A DNA stretch of 64,000 bases from Peptococcaceae bacterium (GCA_022791255.1 JAAVYR010000007.1:62001-126000); one strand, 5' to 3'. Shown: positions 48,270 through 57,939, counted from the first letter of the stretch. The notes: a model not told the origin generated them from the letters alone. A program made the numbers and translations.

Positions 48270-48299
48270 AAAGAGTGATGCAAGTCACTCTTTTTATTT
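48270..48299 (+). terminator. Terminator after the 47922 gene
   Basis: AAAGAGTGA/TCACTCTTT with a T run. Confidence 0.85.
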
Positions 48300-48389
48300 G
48301 CTTATTTACAGGGAAACCTTTATACTGAGATTAAGGGGAATTGACTTTATTAAAATAAAATAGAAACTTGGAAACAAGGAGGTGGGCAA

Positions 48390-49301
48390 ATGTTAGAAAA
48401 CTTTACAATAGCAGTGATTTGCCTGGTTATCTCTGCTATCTGGGCTTTTTTTGCTGATTTAATTGCAAAACACAGAGGCTATACCAGTATGCTTTATTTT
48501 TGGTTGGGATTTTTCTTCTGGCCTTTTGGTATTTTCATTGCCGCATTACAGCCAGACTTATATGTAGATAAACCAGACCATTCTCATGGGGCAGATATCC
48601 GGGTAAAGGGTAATGATGGCAAGCCTGTCCTTGGTGTAGTAGAAAATTGGTATCAGCAAATGCCGGTAGGCCTATTGCATAATCAGATTATTGTTAATCG
48701 CAATCGAGACCATGCTTATTTAATCCTTACCTTTTTAAATCGGGGCGATAAGGTGATAAATTCTTTGCATTTACAGATTACTTGTTTAGATGACTGTGGC
48801 GATCCTATTGGTGCAGAACCGGTCATTTATCATGCTTATCAGGATTTGGCAGTGTTGCCAGGGGAAAAATTTGGCGATAAACGAAATGTATTGCTGCCAT
48901 CCTCTTTTACTCGCAGAGTAAGAATAAAACCAGTAAAAATGCTTTTTAGCGATGGTACGATTTTGCGGGCAGAGGATATTGATTTATCAGATGTAGAGCG
49001 GTTACCGCAATTGCGGCTTTTAAAGAAAAAATCTCCTTATGAACAGTTTCTAGTGGATAAATATGGAGAGAAAAAAGATGCGTTTCCGGCTCTGTATATT
49101 CCGGAGTTATTAGATGATACGGCTTGGAGCTGTTTTTGTGGTAAGGTAAACAGTCATAATGATATTTGTGAGCGTTGTGGTAGAAGCAAAGAAAAAACTT
49201 TTGCTGTCTATAATGAAGAATTTATGGGAGAAAAGCTGGCAGAGCTAATGGCTGACCAGGAAGAGTTTAAATATTATCGCTTTAATAAAGGATTAGAGTA
49301 A
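48390..49301 (+). CDS. Membrane protein with C-terminal zinc-ribbon motif
   Basis: 303 aa. Two membrane spans at the N-terminus (~5-25 and ~35-52), a soluble beta-rich middle (NQIIVNRNRDHAYLILTFLN...), then a CxC...CxxC zinc site (WSCFCGKVNSHNDICERCGRS, ~250-270). Family not recognised. AAGGAGG precedes the ATG. Confidence 0.78.
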   Translation: MLENFTIAVICLVISAIWAFFADLIAKHRGYTSMLYFWLGFFFWPFGIFIAALQPDLYVDKPDHSHGADIRVKGNDGKPVLGVVENWYQQMPVGLLHNQIIVNRNRDHAYLILTFLNRGDKVINSLHLQITCLDDCGDPIGAEPVIYHAYQDLAVLPGEKFGDKRNVLLPSSFTRRVRIKPVKMLFSDGTILRAEDIDLSDVERLPQLRLLKKKSPYEQFLVDKYGEKKDAFPALYIPELLDDTAWSCFCGKVNSHNDICERCGRSKEKTFAVYNEEFMGEKLAELMADQEEFKYYRFNKGLE

Positions 49302-49327
49302 AAGAGAGGCTTAGACCTCTCTTTTTA
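49300..49327. terminator. Bidirectional terminator
   Basis: AAAAGAGAGG/CCTCTCTTTT between convergent genes. Confidence 0.87.
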
Positions 49328-49328
49328 T

Positions 49329-49823
49329 TTAAATACGAACACCTTCTATGTGTAAAAAACGGATGTTGGCAAAGTCGTATGTTGATAGTTGCCTTAGATG
49401 TGCATCAAATGTGTGGGTAGAGACAAAGATTGTCTCGGGAGTAGGCGTCCCATCTATATCGCTAATAAAGAGAGAGTGATAAAAATGTTTCTCTTCATCT
49501 CCTAACTGAATAATATCGCCTGCAGTTAGCTTTTCTATCTGACTGTCTGTAGCAAAGGGACCTTTGGCGCGATTGCCGACTAGAAAACGATAAAGGGGTT
49601 CTACACCTGCCCAAGCAGGAGCACGGTCTTTTGCCGAGCGATAGTACCAGCCATAGTTGGGGGTGGTATTCATGACGCCGCTGCCAGCATAAAGGCACTG
49701 GGAGATAAAATTGGTGCAGTCACCGCCCATGGTGCTGAAATCTTGATATTTTTTGTTTCGCTTGTGGGCCCATTGTGCACAATAGGCCAGGGCCTTTTCT
49801 CTATCATAAGGGATTTGCCGCAT
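49329..49823 (-). CDS. Amidase_6 domain protein (putative NlpC/P60-like amidase)
   Basis: 164 aa consisting of one domain. MGGDCTNFISQCLYAGSG holds the presumed nucleophilic cysteine, YHSLFISD the histidine. Start of the domain (YDREKALAYCAQWAHKRNKKY) is typical of the putative amidase domain found in many Bacillota. No signal peptide is visible, which is unusual for a wall hydrolase. Confidence 0.85.
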   Translation of the reverse strand: MRQIPYDREKALAYCAQWAHKRNKKYQDFSTMGGDCTNFISQCLYAGSGVMNTTPNYGWYYRSAKDRAPAWAGVEPLYRFLVGNRAKGPFATDSQIEKLTAGDIIQLGDEEKHFYHSLFISDIDGTPTPETIFVSTHTFDAHLRQLSTYDFANIRFLHIEGVRI

Positions 49824-49969
49824 AGTGTTTCTAGTTCCTTTTTCTTTTTGTTATAGTTTATGCTTGTCTTGTCTTGTTTGGTACGAAAAAGAAAAGGAGA
49901 TTGTAAAGATTTGGCAAATATTATAAGAATAAGGAAGTCTGAAAAGAGACAGAAATGGAGAGGACGCAT

Positions 49970-50845
49970 ATGGGTAAAAGAAGCCTTGTTTTAGCATTTG
50001 TCAGTATTTTATGTATGAGTTTATTGGTTAATGGTATTTTATTTTTGGAGTGGAATAAAGAAAAGAAAGCGTCAGTTGCTTTGCATGGACAGGTAGCAGA
50101 GCTATCTGCTGATAATGAGCAATTGACCAAAACGGTAGCCGAATTAGAGGGAACCATTGAATATCCACAGCAAACAGAAACTACCGGTGACAGCAACTGG
50201 CAACACAGCATTTGGTGGCAGATAGCCATGCTACGCGGGGATAGTGAAAAAGAAGCCGCTTTCGATAAGATGGTAAAAGAAAATCCTATTGACGCTTATT
50301 TCCGTGAGCAAAAAGAACCTGTAACCACCGTTGACTATAATGGGTATTATTATCTCTATGAAAATGCCTGGAAAGATGAAATGGAAGAAGTTTATGGGAA
50401 ATTATTGCCATTAGTAAAGGAGCCAGAATTGCAAAAGAAACTGACGGATGGGCAAGTTGCTTTTCATAGTTCTTTGCAGGCAAATTATGATTTTGTGGTA
50501 GCGGCCTTTAGTGCAGATGGGGTCTATCCTATGTATGGTACCAATGTCTGGCTGTTGCGGGCAGGTCTTGCTCAGAGCTATAAAGAAAGAACTATTGAGT
50601 TGTTAGAATGGTCTTATATTTTAGATAGCAGCAGTGATTTTACTTTTAATCCGCTGGAATTTAAAAGGAAATATGATGCTAGCGACCTGCAGGAACAACC
50701 AAAACAGGAAGTAATGCCATCTCAAAATCAGCCGCAAATCCAATTGCCAATCCTGCCTGGGGAACAAAATGGTGGTGTAAACCGTCAAAGGAATGTAACC
50801 AATGGGAATGACGGCGGCAATCAAGCACCAAGCAGCGTTAATTAA
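49970..50845 (+). CDS. Membrane-anchored coiled-coil protein, possibly LprI/DUF1311-like core
   Basis: 291 aa from ATG 49970 (GGAGAGG upstream); ATG 49955 is an alternative. N-terminal span (LVLAFVSILCMSLLVNGILFL), short coiled coil (~30-62), then an outside domain with WKDEMEEVYGKLLPLV...LQKKLTDGQVAFHSSLQANYDF, which faintly resembles the LprI N-terminal (DUF1311) pattern. The C-terminal ~60 residues are low complexity (Gln/Pro/Asn). Function unknown. Confidence 0.72.
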   Translation: MGKRSLVLAFVSILCMSLLVNGILFLEWNKEKKASVALHGQVAELSADNEQLTKTVAELEGTIEYPQQTETTGDSNWQHSIWWQIAMLRGDSEKEAAFDKMVKENPIDAYFREQKEPVTTVDYNGYYYLYENAWKDEMEEVYGKLLPLVKEPELQKKLTDGQVAFHSSLQANYDFVVAAFSADGVYPMYGTNVWLLRAGLAQSYKERTIELLEWSYILDSSSDFTFNPLEFKRKYDASDLQEQPKQEVMPSQNQPQIQLPILPGEQNGGVNRQRNVTNGNDGGNQAPSSVN

Positions 50846-50951
50846 CTAATTTCAGGATTTGTTTTTTACGGTTTTCTTTGCTGTTCGTTATCATCCTTAG
50901 ACAGATGAGTAATTCATCTTGTGATAGAAAAAGGAGAAAGGAAGGAAAATC

Positions 50952-51857
50952 GTGAGAAAGAAATTTTTAATTGCTGTCAGTGTGGCCTTTTCTGTTGCAG
51001 CGTTTGCCCTGCCGTGTTATGCGGCCCAGAAAATTGCCATTACCCTGGATGGTGTGCCGCTCTCCACGGAAACCGCGCCTGTTATCATTAAAGGCCGGAC
51101 TTATGTGCCGGCTCGCGTCATTGCTGAGAACTTAGGCGCATCTGTGGACTGGCAGAATAACAGCGTCATTATTTCTGCTGCTACCGGCGAAGTCATCACC
51201 CTGCCTATGGGCAGCAAAACGGCAACTAGCTCATATCCAGATGGGGTGGATGAGACAGGAGAAACTTATACGGCAGTTGGTACTTATACGCTGGATGTGC
51301 CTGCTCGTACCGTAAACGGCAGAGCTATGGTGCCTTTGCGGGATATGGGTCTCTTAATGGGGGCAAATGTCGATTATGTAAAGGGTACGGTCATTATTAC
51401 GACTGTTCCTTATCATATCAATGACAAACCTGCTGAGCTGACTTATGAGTGGCACATGACAGCAGGCAGCAGTATCAATCAAATGAAAGGCAATATGAAC
51501 ATCGGACAAATGCATTATTGGCTGACAGAAGGCAAAGGGGTAGAGGTAGCGGCGCCTGTTTCTTATGGTTGTAATGTCAATCTGGACCCGCCAAACTATT
51601 ATTACCTAGACAAGCACTATCGTTTCTATACGGACGGAATAGATATTACCAAACCGGGACAGGAAAATATGGATGTCTATACCCATACTTCTTATGATGG
51701 TAATCCCATTCCCGAAGGGTATAGCCAATTTCTCTTACATGATGTAGACCAGGATAAATGGTATCAATTTGACGCTGAAATTCATGAAAAAATTGATAAT
51801 TTTCTGTTGAACCTAGGCGACGATATGTGGGAAAACTTATCTAATACCATTCTATAG
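50952..51857 (+). CDS. Secreted stalk protein with copper amine oxidase N-terminal-like domain (copy A)
   Basis: 301 aa, GTG start with GGAAGG upstream. Signal peptide ends around LPCYA|AQK (residue ~24). Residues ~28-160 hold two repeats of the Cu_amine_oxidN1-type fold (DGVPLSTETAPVIIKGRTYVPARVIAENLGASVDW; GRAMVPLRDMGLLMGANVDY). The C-terminal ~140 residues are unrecognised and shared with copy B. Despite the domain name, no amine oxidase catalytic domain is present. Confidence 0.87.
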   Translation: MRKKFLIAVSVAFSVAAFALPCYAAQKIAITLDGVPLSTETAPVIIKGRTYVPARVIAENLGASVDWQNNSVIISAATGEVITLPMGSKTATSSYPDGVDETGETYTAVGTYTLDVPARTVNGRAMVPLRDMGLLMGANVDYVKGTVIITTVPYHINDKPAELTYEWHMTAGSSINQMKGNMNIGQMHYWLTEGKGVEVAAPVSYGCNVNLDPPNYYYLDKHYRFYTDGIDITKPGQENMDVYTHTSYDGNPIPEGYSQFLLHDVDQDKWYQFDAEIHEKIDNFLLNLGDDMWENLSNTIL

Positions 51858-51883
51858 AAACGAAATGGAGGAGAAATGTAACG

Positions 51884-52783
51884 ATGAAGAAATTTTTACT
51901 TACGCTGGGTGTGGCCTTTTCTGTTGCTGCGTTTGCTCTGCCTTGCTATGCAGCACAAAAAATCTCTATTACCTTAGACGGTGTACCACTTTCCACAGAT
52001 GTTGCTCCCGTGGTGGTGAAGGGCCGTACCTTAGTCCCTGCTCGCGTTATTGCAGAAAATATGGGGGCAACGGTAGACTGGAAAGATAATAATGTCATTA
52101 TCAATTCAGCTACTGGTGAAGTGATTACACTACCGGTGCGGAGCAATATCGCTACTGCGAAAAACCCAGATGGCACTACCAGTAAATATCAGCTGGAAAC
52201 GCCAGCGCAAACCAGAAATAACAGAACAGTGGTACCTCTTCGATTTATTGCCGAAAGCATGGGGGCCAATGTGGATTATAAAGACGGTAAGGTAACCATT
52301 ACCACCAATCCTTTGGTTATTAATACAAAGACGATTACTTCTATGACCTATACTTATTGCATGACCATGGGTGGCAGTATTTCTGAGTTTAAGGGCAACA
52401 ACAATCTATATCAATTCTATAATCTAATCCAAGCAGGGAAGGGTGACCCGGTTGCTGCGCCTGCTTACTATGGCAGACATATAGACTTAGACCAGGAATA
52501 TTTCTATTACCTGCAGGGGAATTATCGTTTTTATGCTGAACCTGTTGTCATTAATGAAGCGGAAAATTATATCAGCGACGGCGCGGTGAATTATGCACTT
52601 TATGGGGCATTGACAGGTGAACACCGTAAAACGCCGGAGGGATATGGTCAAATGTTGCTCCATGATGAAGACGCCGACCAATGGTATACCTTTGATACTG
52701 ACTGCTATGAACAGATAGAGAACTTTCAGTCCAACCTGTGGGTAAGTGATATGCGAAAAGAAATCTTTAATAATATCGCATAG
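51884..52783 (+). CDS. Secreted stalk protein with copper amine oxidase N-terminal-like domain (copy B)
   Basis: 299 aa, 26 bases after copy A and clearly its paralogue along the whole length: nearly identical signal peptide (VAFSVAAFALPCYAAQKI), same domain pair, and related C-terminal part (YYYLDKHYRFY versus FYYLQGNYRFY; MLLHDEDADQWYTFD versus FLLHDVDQDKWYQFD). Tandem duplication followed by divergence. Role unknown; probably cell-surface. A terminator follows. Confidence 0.87.
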   Translation: MKKFLLTLGVAFSVAAFALPCYAAQKISITLDGVPLSTDVAPVVVKGRTLVPARVIAENMGATVDWKDNNVIINSATGEVITLPVRSNIATAKNPDGTTSKYQLETPAQTRNNRTVVPLRFIAESMGANVDYKDGKVTITTNPLVINTKTITSMTYTYCMTMGGSISEFKGNNNLYQFYNLIQAGKGDPVAAPAYYGRHIDLDQEYFYYLQGNYRFYAEPVVINEAENYISDGAVNYALYGALTGEHRKTPEGYGQMLLHDEDADQWYTFDTDCYEQIENFQSNLWVSDMRKEIFNNIA

Positions 52784-52794
52784 TTTAAAAAAAT

Positions 52795-52828
52795 AAAAAG
52801 GCCCTCTGCAAAACAGAGTGCCTTTTTA
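52795..52828. terminator. Bidirectional terminator
   Basis: AAAAAGGCCCTCTG/CAGAGTGCCTTTTT between the stalk gene and sstT. Confidence 0.85.
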
Positions 52829-52844
52829 TTTTTGTGTATGCAAG

Positions 52845-54068
52845 TTAAAATTTTACTTCTTTGCCCTTCTTTTGCCATTCCATAAATTCTGCAGTGGCTG
52901 TGAAGAGCACATCACCAGAGGAGTTAATAGCCGTTTCTAAGGAGTCTTGTACGACACCGATGATAAAGCCGACGCCTACCATTTGCATGGCGACTTCTTG
53001 GGGAACGCCTAAAAGGGAGCAGGCCATGGGAATGAGCAGGAGAGAGCCGCCTGCTACGCCAGAAGCTCCACAAGCGCCAAGAGTGGCCACAAAGCTTAAA
53101 AGAATAGCTAAAAGAATGTTAACGGTGATGCCTTGGGAGAAGGCAGCAGATAAGGATAGGATGGTAATGGTGATAGCAGCACCGTCCATATTGATGGTAG
53201 CGCCTAAGGGGATAGATACGGAATAATACTCTTTATCTAGGCCCAATCTTTCACAAAGAGACATATTTACCGGAATATTTGCAGCGGAGCTGCGGGTGAA
53301 AAAGGCAGTCACGCCAGACTCTTTGAAGCAGCGGAATACCAAAGGATAAGGATTTTTCTTTAAGCAGATGGCGGCAAGCAGCGGGTCGATGACCAATGCC
53401 ACTACTAACATGCAGCCAACCAGCACAAAGAGTAACTTTCCATAGGTGGTGAAAATATCTAATCCGTATTCATTAACAGAGGAGAATACCAAGCCCATAA
53501 TACCAAAAGGCGCAAACTGAATAACCCAGGCTACTACTTTAGAAACAGCATTGGAAATGTCGGTAAATACTTCTTTTGTTTTTTCTGAAGCAATGGAACG
53601 CAGGGCAAGACCAAAGAAGATGGCCCAGGTAAGAATACCTACATAGTTTGCATTCATGAGAGAGTCGATAGGGTTTGCTACCATATTGCTGCCTAATGTG
53701 CGGAAGACTTCTCCTAAGCCTGCAGGAGCCGCTTGGTTTGCTGCATCTGTAAGAGGAATGGTAATAGGGAAAAGAAAACTGGCAAATACCGCGGCAACAG
53801 CTGCTAAAAAGGTGCTGGCAAGATAGAGTAAGATAACAGTGCGGAACCGTTTGCCAATGCCTGTGCCGGCGCTGGCCAGAGAACTAATAACCAAAACAAA
53901 AACAAGAATGGGGGCGATGGCCTTTAATGCGCCAACGAAATAGTCCCCAAAGATAGCGACAAAGCCTAGCTGGGGAACCCATAAGCCTAATGCTACCCCA
54001 ATGATAAGGCCGATTAAAATCCTTAAAATCAGTGGAATACTGGTATATTGTTTCAATAGATTTGACAT
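52845..54068 (-). CDS. sstT: Serine/threonine:Na+ symporter SstT
   Basis: 407 aa of the dicarboxylate/amino acid:cation symporter family, closely like SstT: SGVTAFFTRSSAANIPVNMSLCERLGLD, YSVSIPLGATINMDGAAITITILSL, and GACGASGVAGGSLLLIPMACSLLG with VGFIIGVVQDSLETAINSS. About eight spans plus two re-entrant hairpins expected. AGAAGGAGG precedes the ATG. It imports L-serine and L-threonine with sodium. Confidence 0.96.
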   Translation of the reverse strand: MSNLLKQYTSIPLILRILIGLIIGVALGLWVPQLGFVAIFGDYFVGALKAIAPILVFVLVISSLASAGTGIGKRFRTVILLYLASTFLAAVAAVFASFLFPITIPLTDAANQAAPAGLGEVFRTLGSNMVANPIDSLMNANYVGILTWAIFFGLALRSIASEKTKEVFTDISNAVSKVVAWVIQFAPFGIMGLVFSSVNEYGLDIFTTYGKLLFVLVGCMLVVALVIDPLLAAICLKKNPYPLVFRCFKESGVTAFFTRSSAANIPVNMSLCERLGLDKEYYSVSIPLGATINMDGAAITITILSLSAAFSQGITVNILLAILLSFVATLGACGASGVAGGSLLLIPMACSLLGVPQEVAMQMVGVGFIIGVVQDSLETAINSSGDVLFTATAEFMEWQKKGKEVKF

Positions 54069-54134
54069 TATGTCAACCTCCTTCTAGACGTTATCATGAT
54101 AGAAAGCCTTGTCTACTCCAAGTATAGATGGATT

Positions 54135-56009
54135 TTACTGGCTTTTCAAGGCTGGGCTGTGGGGGGAGCGTTTTCCTTTATTTTTCCGGTTGTGAATGGG
54201 AACCGAGTTATTTTTTTTCGCGTCATATTTCGAGCCATAAGGTTTTGTCGCTGCTTGCTTATTCTTATGCAGGGTAGTGATTGGCTCTGGGGTGATAAGA
54301 GGTCTTTTTCGTTCAGGTTTCCGTTCTCTGGGATGACTGTTATTATTTCTGTTGTTTTTAAATTTATTATTGTTACGAGATGTTTTACTGGGCGTTATCT
54401 TATTTTCGAGCTCTCCTTCGCAAGCATCGCTCAGAAGTGTAAATGTGACTGGTTTATCTTTAATGGTGGCATGCTCCATTTTATCTAATACCAATTTTGC
54501 GTCAGTGTAGAGTAGTTCGATATTGGTGTAGTCTGGGTAAATATCAATTTTACCAATTTGTTTGCCTGGAATGCCGGCACCTTCTGCGATGGCGCTGACG
54601 ATAAATTTGGCAACAATTTTATCTCGTCTGCCTATATTTACCTGTAAGTGGACTTTAGGATTATCCGGTGTTTCTATCATTTTTTCAGAGTTTGGGCTAT
54701 GGAGGAGTGTGGCAAACATTTGGTCTTCTTCTGCAAGCAGATGAAGTAGAGCCAGTGGAAGCCGTTCTTCAGTGATACCGGTTGCTTTAATCTGTTCGTA
54801 AAGATAGCTCTCTTCTGTTAAGTTGTCCTCTTTTAAAATCCTATTCAGCTTAGCGAAAAATTGTTCCCGTTTTTGCCGGGTAATCTCGGTGCCTGAGGGG
54901 AGGGGCATTCTTTTAATCGGTGCTTTAATATAGCGGACGATATCTTGAATTTGATGGATTTGCCGGCGAGTGTTGGCCAGGGTAAAGGAGTAGCCCGATT
55001 TCCCAGCACGGCCAGTACGGCCAATGCGGTGGATATAGTATTCATATTCAGCCGGAATATCGAAGTTAAACACGGCTTCTATATTATCTACATCAATACC
55101 GCGAGCTGCTACATCTGTAGCTACTAAAATATTGGTTCTGCCTAGTTTAAATTGTTGCATGGTTTGGTTGCGGGCTTGTTGCCGCATATCTCCATGGAGA
55201 CCAATGGCGTCGATACCCAGTTCTAAAAGCTGCTCTGTTAATTGGTCTACCATTTTCTTGGTATTGCAGAAAATGATGGACTTGGCTGGTTGATAAAGAG
55301 AGAGAAGAGCGGCGATGGTCTCTGTCTTTCTGCCCTGGGGCACTTCATAGTAATATTGGGTAATGGTGTCTATGGTTTTTTGTCCTTTATCTACCGCAAT
55401 GAGCAGGGGGTTCTTTTGAAATTCTTTGGTAATTTTCATAATTTCTGGCGGCATGGTGGCTGAAAAAAGCAAGGTTTGTCGTTCTTTAGGCGTTTGTTCT
55501 AAGATGGTGGTGATATCCTCATAAAAGCCCATATTAAGCATTTCATCAGCTTCGTCTAAAACTACCATTTTTAATTGTGCCAGTTTTAAAGTTTTTCTAC
55601 GGATATGGTCGAGCATGCGGCCTGGGGTGCCGATGACGATGTTGGCTCTTTTTAGTTGCTTGATTTGTATATCCATGCTTTGTCCACCATAGACCAGGGC
55701 AAAGTGGGCGGAGCGCTTGAATTTAGCAAATTTTTTCATTTCTTCCCAAACCTGAATGGCTAACTCTCGGGTAGGGCAGAGCACTAATACCTGCGGACGG
55801 TATTCATTTTCTTCGCTGATGGACTCAATAGCCGGGATGCCAAAGGCAGCTGTTTTTCCCGTGCCGGTGCTGGAGCGGCCGATAACATCCCGGCCCTCTA
55901 AAATAACAGGAATGGCCTGTGCTTGGATTTGAGTCATTTCTGTATAGCCTACTTGGGCGATGGCCTTTTGCAATTCTGGGGATAAATTTAAGGTTGTAAA
56001 CAATTTCAT
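54135..56009 (-). CDS. DEAD-box ATP-dependent RNA helicase with DbpA-type RNA-binding domain
   Basis: 624 aa. Motifs in order: Q motif (GYTEMTQIQAQAIP), I (SSTGTGKTAAFG), Ia/Ib (PTRELA, GTPGRMLDH), II (VLDEADEMLNMGF), III (SATMP), V (ATDVAARGID), VI (HRIGRTGRAG). A DbpA/CsdA-type RNA-binding domain follows (~450-530, VNIGRRDKIVAKFIVSAIAEGAGIPGKQIGKIDIY), then a basic Asn/Arg/Lys tail. Probably the DeaD/CshA-type helicase for ribosome assembly and mRNA turnover. AAAGGATG precedes the ATG. Confidence 0.95.
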   Translation of the reverse strand: MKLFTTLNLSPELQKAIAQVGYTEMTQIQAQAIPVILEGRDVIGRSSTGTGKTAAFGIPAIESISEENEYRPQVLVLCPTRELAIQVWEEMKKFAKFKRSAHFALVYGGQSMDIQIKQLKRANIVIGTPGRMLDHIRRKTLKLAQLKMVVLDEADEMLNMGFYEDITTILEQTPKERQTLLFSATMPPEIMKITKEFQKNPLLIAVDKGQKTIDTITQYYYEVPQGRKTETIAALLSLYQPAKSIIFCNTKKMVDQLTEQLLELGIDAIGLHGDMRQQARNQTMQQFKLGRTNILVATDVAARGIDVDNIEAVFNFDIPAEYEYYIHRIGRTGRAGKSGYSFTLANTRRQIHQIQDIVRYIKAPIKRMPLPSGTEITRQKREQFFAKLNRILKEDNLTEESYLYEQIKATGITEERLPLALLHLLAEEDQMFATLLHSPNSEKMIETPDNPKVHLQVNIGRRDKIVAKFIVSAIAEGAGIPGKQIGKIDIYPDYTNIELLYTDAKLVLDKMEHATIKDKPVTFTLLSDACEGELENKITPSKTSRNNNKFKNNRNNNSHPRERKPERKRPLITPEPITTLHKNKQAATKPYGSKYDAKKNNSVPIHNRKNKGKRSPHSPALKSQ

Positions 56010-56199
56010 ATCATCCTTTAATGTTATAATATTTTGTTAGTTTGATAGCAATTTAAAATCTATAATTTTATAGTCAGGAATAAATTTACTATTTATTTAA
56101 CTTATCTATTATGCCATAATATAAGAAATATCGCTATCTTTTTATTGAAATAAACATGAAATATTCCTTATAAGTTAAGAAAGTATTAGGTGAAGATAT

Positions 56200-56817
56200 A
56201 TGGATTGGTCTATTTATGCGCCTTATGTGCCGTTGATTTTCATGCCTTTGGTGGGCGGATTTATTGGTTGGGTTACCAATATGATTGCTATTCGTCTCTT
56301 GTTCCGGCCCTATGAACCTATTTCTATATTAGGTATACCATTTCAAGGGGTAATCCCGAAACGACGGGCCCAGATGGCTCAGCAAATCGGGAGTATTGTA
56401 GCTCAGCAATTGCTTTCTTGGGAGGATTTATTTACCAAGTTTGATAAAAATAAATTTTATCAGGACTTAACAATCCAAGCAGCAGAAGCAGTAGAAAAGC
56501 GCGTTTTGGAAAAAATCCCTTCTATTGTGCCTCATAGCTTTGCAAAGAATATTGCCCATGGCATTGGTGATATGGTGATAAAAGAAGCACCAAAATTCAT
56601 TGCTGATATGGAGGGGAATATAAAGGACAAGCTGACCAATGAAATCGATATTGCTGCCATAATTACAGAAAAAATCAATGGCTTTGATATGGCTTATTTA
56701 GAGCAACTGACTTTAGAGTTGGCCCATAAAGAGTTACGGACGTTAGAGATATTAGGCGGCGTCTTAGGGGCTGTTATTGGACTATTTCAAGCGGGATTAA
56801 TATTATTCATCAAATAA
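56200..56817 (+). CDS. DUF445 family membrane protein
   Basis: 205 aa. The opening MPLVGGFIGWVTNMIAIRLLFRPYEPI and GVIPKRRAQMAQQIGSIV are the DUF445 (YheB-like) hallmark; a second hydrophobic segment closes the protein (GGVLGAVIGLFQAGLILFI). It is shorter than many members. Function of the family is unknown. Confidence 0.88.
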   Translation: MDWSIYAPYVPLIFMPLVGGFIGWVTNMIAIRLLFRPYEPISILGIPFQGVIPKRRAQMAQQIGSIVAQQLLSWEDLFTKFDKNKFYQDLTIQAAEAVEKRVLEKIPSIVPHSFAKNIAHGIGDMVIKEAPKFIADMEGNIKDKLTNEIDIAAIITEKINGFDMAYLEQLTLELAHKELRTLEILGGVLGAVIGLFQAGLILFIK

Positions 56818-56829
56818 TAAAGACAATAT

Positions 56830-56878
56830 AAAAAGCTACTGTTTTTATCTGATACCAGGTAAGAAGCAGTAGCTTTTT
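56830..56878. terminator. Bidirectional terminator
   Basis: AAAAAGCTACTG/CAGTAGCTTTTTT around a 25-base interior that can pair further (TTATCTGATACCAGGTAA). Shared by the DUF445 gene and the convergent PTS_EIIC_2 gene. Confidence 0.8.
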
Positions 56879-56901
56879 TATTGGAAGTTTTTAGCTGTGT
56901 A

Positions 56902-57939
56902 TTAAATATCCAGTTTTAGGTCCTCGTCTGTTATCCAGCCTCGTTTCTTCATGAGTAGGTAGATAAGGTAGGAGAGCAGGGCTGGTAATATCAAATGAAC
57001 TAAGACTACGGCAAATAGGGTAGAATTGGTAAAGCCCATAGCGGTGAAGGTGCCGATTTGTCCCACCAGTCCGCTGGTGCCCATGCCGGCGCCGGAGGGA
57101 ATATTGGTCATCATAAATATTTTTGTAGAGACTGGGCCGAGAATTGCGGCAGCAAGGGTAGGCGGAACTAAAATACGCCAGTTTTTGGCAATGTTTGCGA
57201 TTTGCAGCATAGAGGTGCCCAACCCCTGGGCTAGAAAGCCACCAAAGCCATTGGCCCGATAGCTAATCACAGCAAAGCCTATCATTTGCGCGCAGCAGCC
57301 GGCAGTGGCAGCGCCTGCTGCCAGACCATCTAAGTCCAGCATGATAGCAAGAGCCGCGCTGGAAATAGGTGCGGTAAGTACCAACCCCATGACAACGGAA
57401 ACGATGATGCCCATGAGGAAAGGCTGCATTTCTGTAGCGGAGATGATGATTTGTCCAAGAGATGTCATCAGTAGGCTGACAACAGGGCCAATGGTCTGGG
57501 CGGCAAGTCCACCGAAAATCAAAGTGACAGCAGGGGTGACCATAATGTCCACTTTGGTTTCTTTAGAAATGGCTTTGCCAAATTCGCTACCTACAGCGGC
57601 GGCGACAAAAGCACCGGCCGGCCCGCCTAAATCAGCGCCTAGGGCACCAGTAATGGCAGAAGCGAAAAGCACCAGCGGCGGGGCATTGAGCCCAAAGGCT
57701 ACACTGACGCCGACTGCCGCGCCCATCATCGCCATGGCTTTCGCGCCAATGGTTACTAAAAAGCTGGATATGGCGTTTTCTCCCCAGAGAAGGATGGTCT
57801 GTTCACCGAGGGTTTTTAGGATGAGACCAATGAGCAGAGAGGCGAAAAGCCCTAATGCCATGGCGGATAGGGCGTCCTGGATATAGCGTTTAAAGGTGAA
57901 TTGAATGTCTTTTTTTGCTAAAAAATCTTTGATTACCAT
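56902..57939 (-). CDS. PTS_EIIC_2 family membrane protein
   Basis: 345 aa, about 8-10 hydrophobic spans rich in Gly/Ala. Matches the stand-alone PTS_EIIC-like family (GADLGGPAGAFVAAAVGSEFGKAISKETKVDIMVTPAVTL; NIPSGAGMGTSGLVGQIGTF). No EIIA or EIIB domain or gene is adjacent, so PTS function is doubtful and the substrate unknown. AAAAGGAGG precedes the ATG. Confidence 0.87.
   Translation of the reverse strand: MVIKDFLAKKDIQFTFKRYIQDALSAMALGLFASLLIGLILKTLGEQTILLWGENAISSFLVTIGAKAMAMMGAAVGVSVAFGLNAPPLVLFASAITGALGADLGGPAGAFVAAAVGSEFGKAISKETKVDIMVTPAVTLIFGGLAAQTIGPVVSLLMTSLGQIIISATEMQPFLMGIIVSVVMGLVLTAPISSAALAIMLDLDGLAAGAATAGCCAQMIGFAVISYRANGFGGFLAQGLGTSMLQIANIAKNWRILVPPTLAAAILGPVSTKIFMMTNIPSGAGMGTSGLVGQIGTFTAMGFTNSTLFAVVLVHLILPALLSYLIYLLMKKRGWITDEDLKLDI

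Noticed and set aside
57305-57886. Plus-strand 193-codon ORF opposite the PTS_EIIC_2 gene
   Set aside because: Antisense shadow of a Gly/Ala-rich membrane protein; composition (Met/Pro/Thr/Ala) is typical of such shadows.
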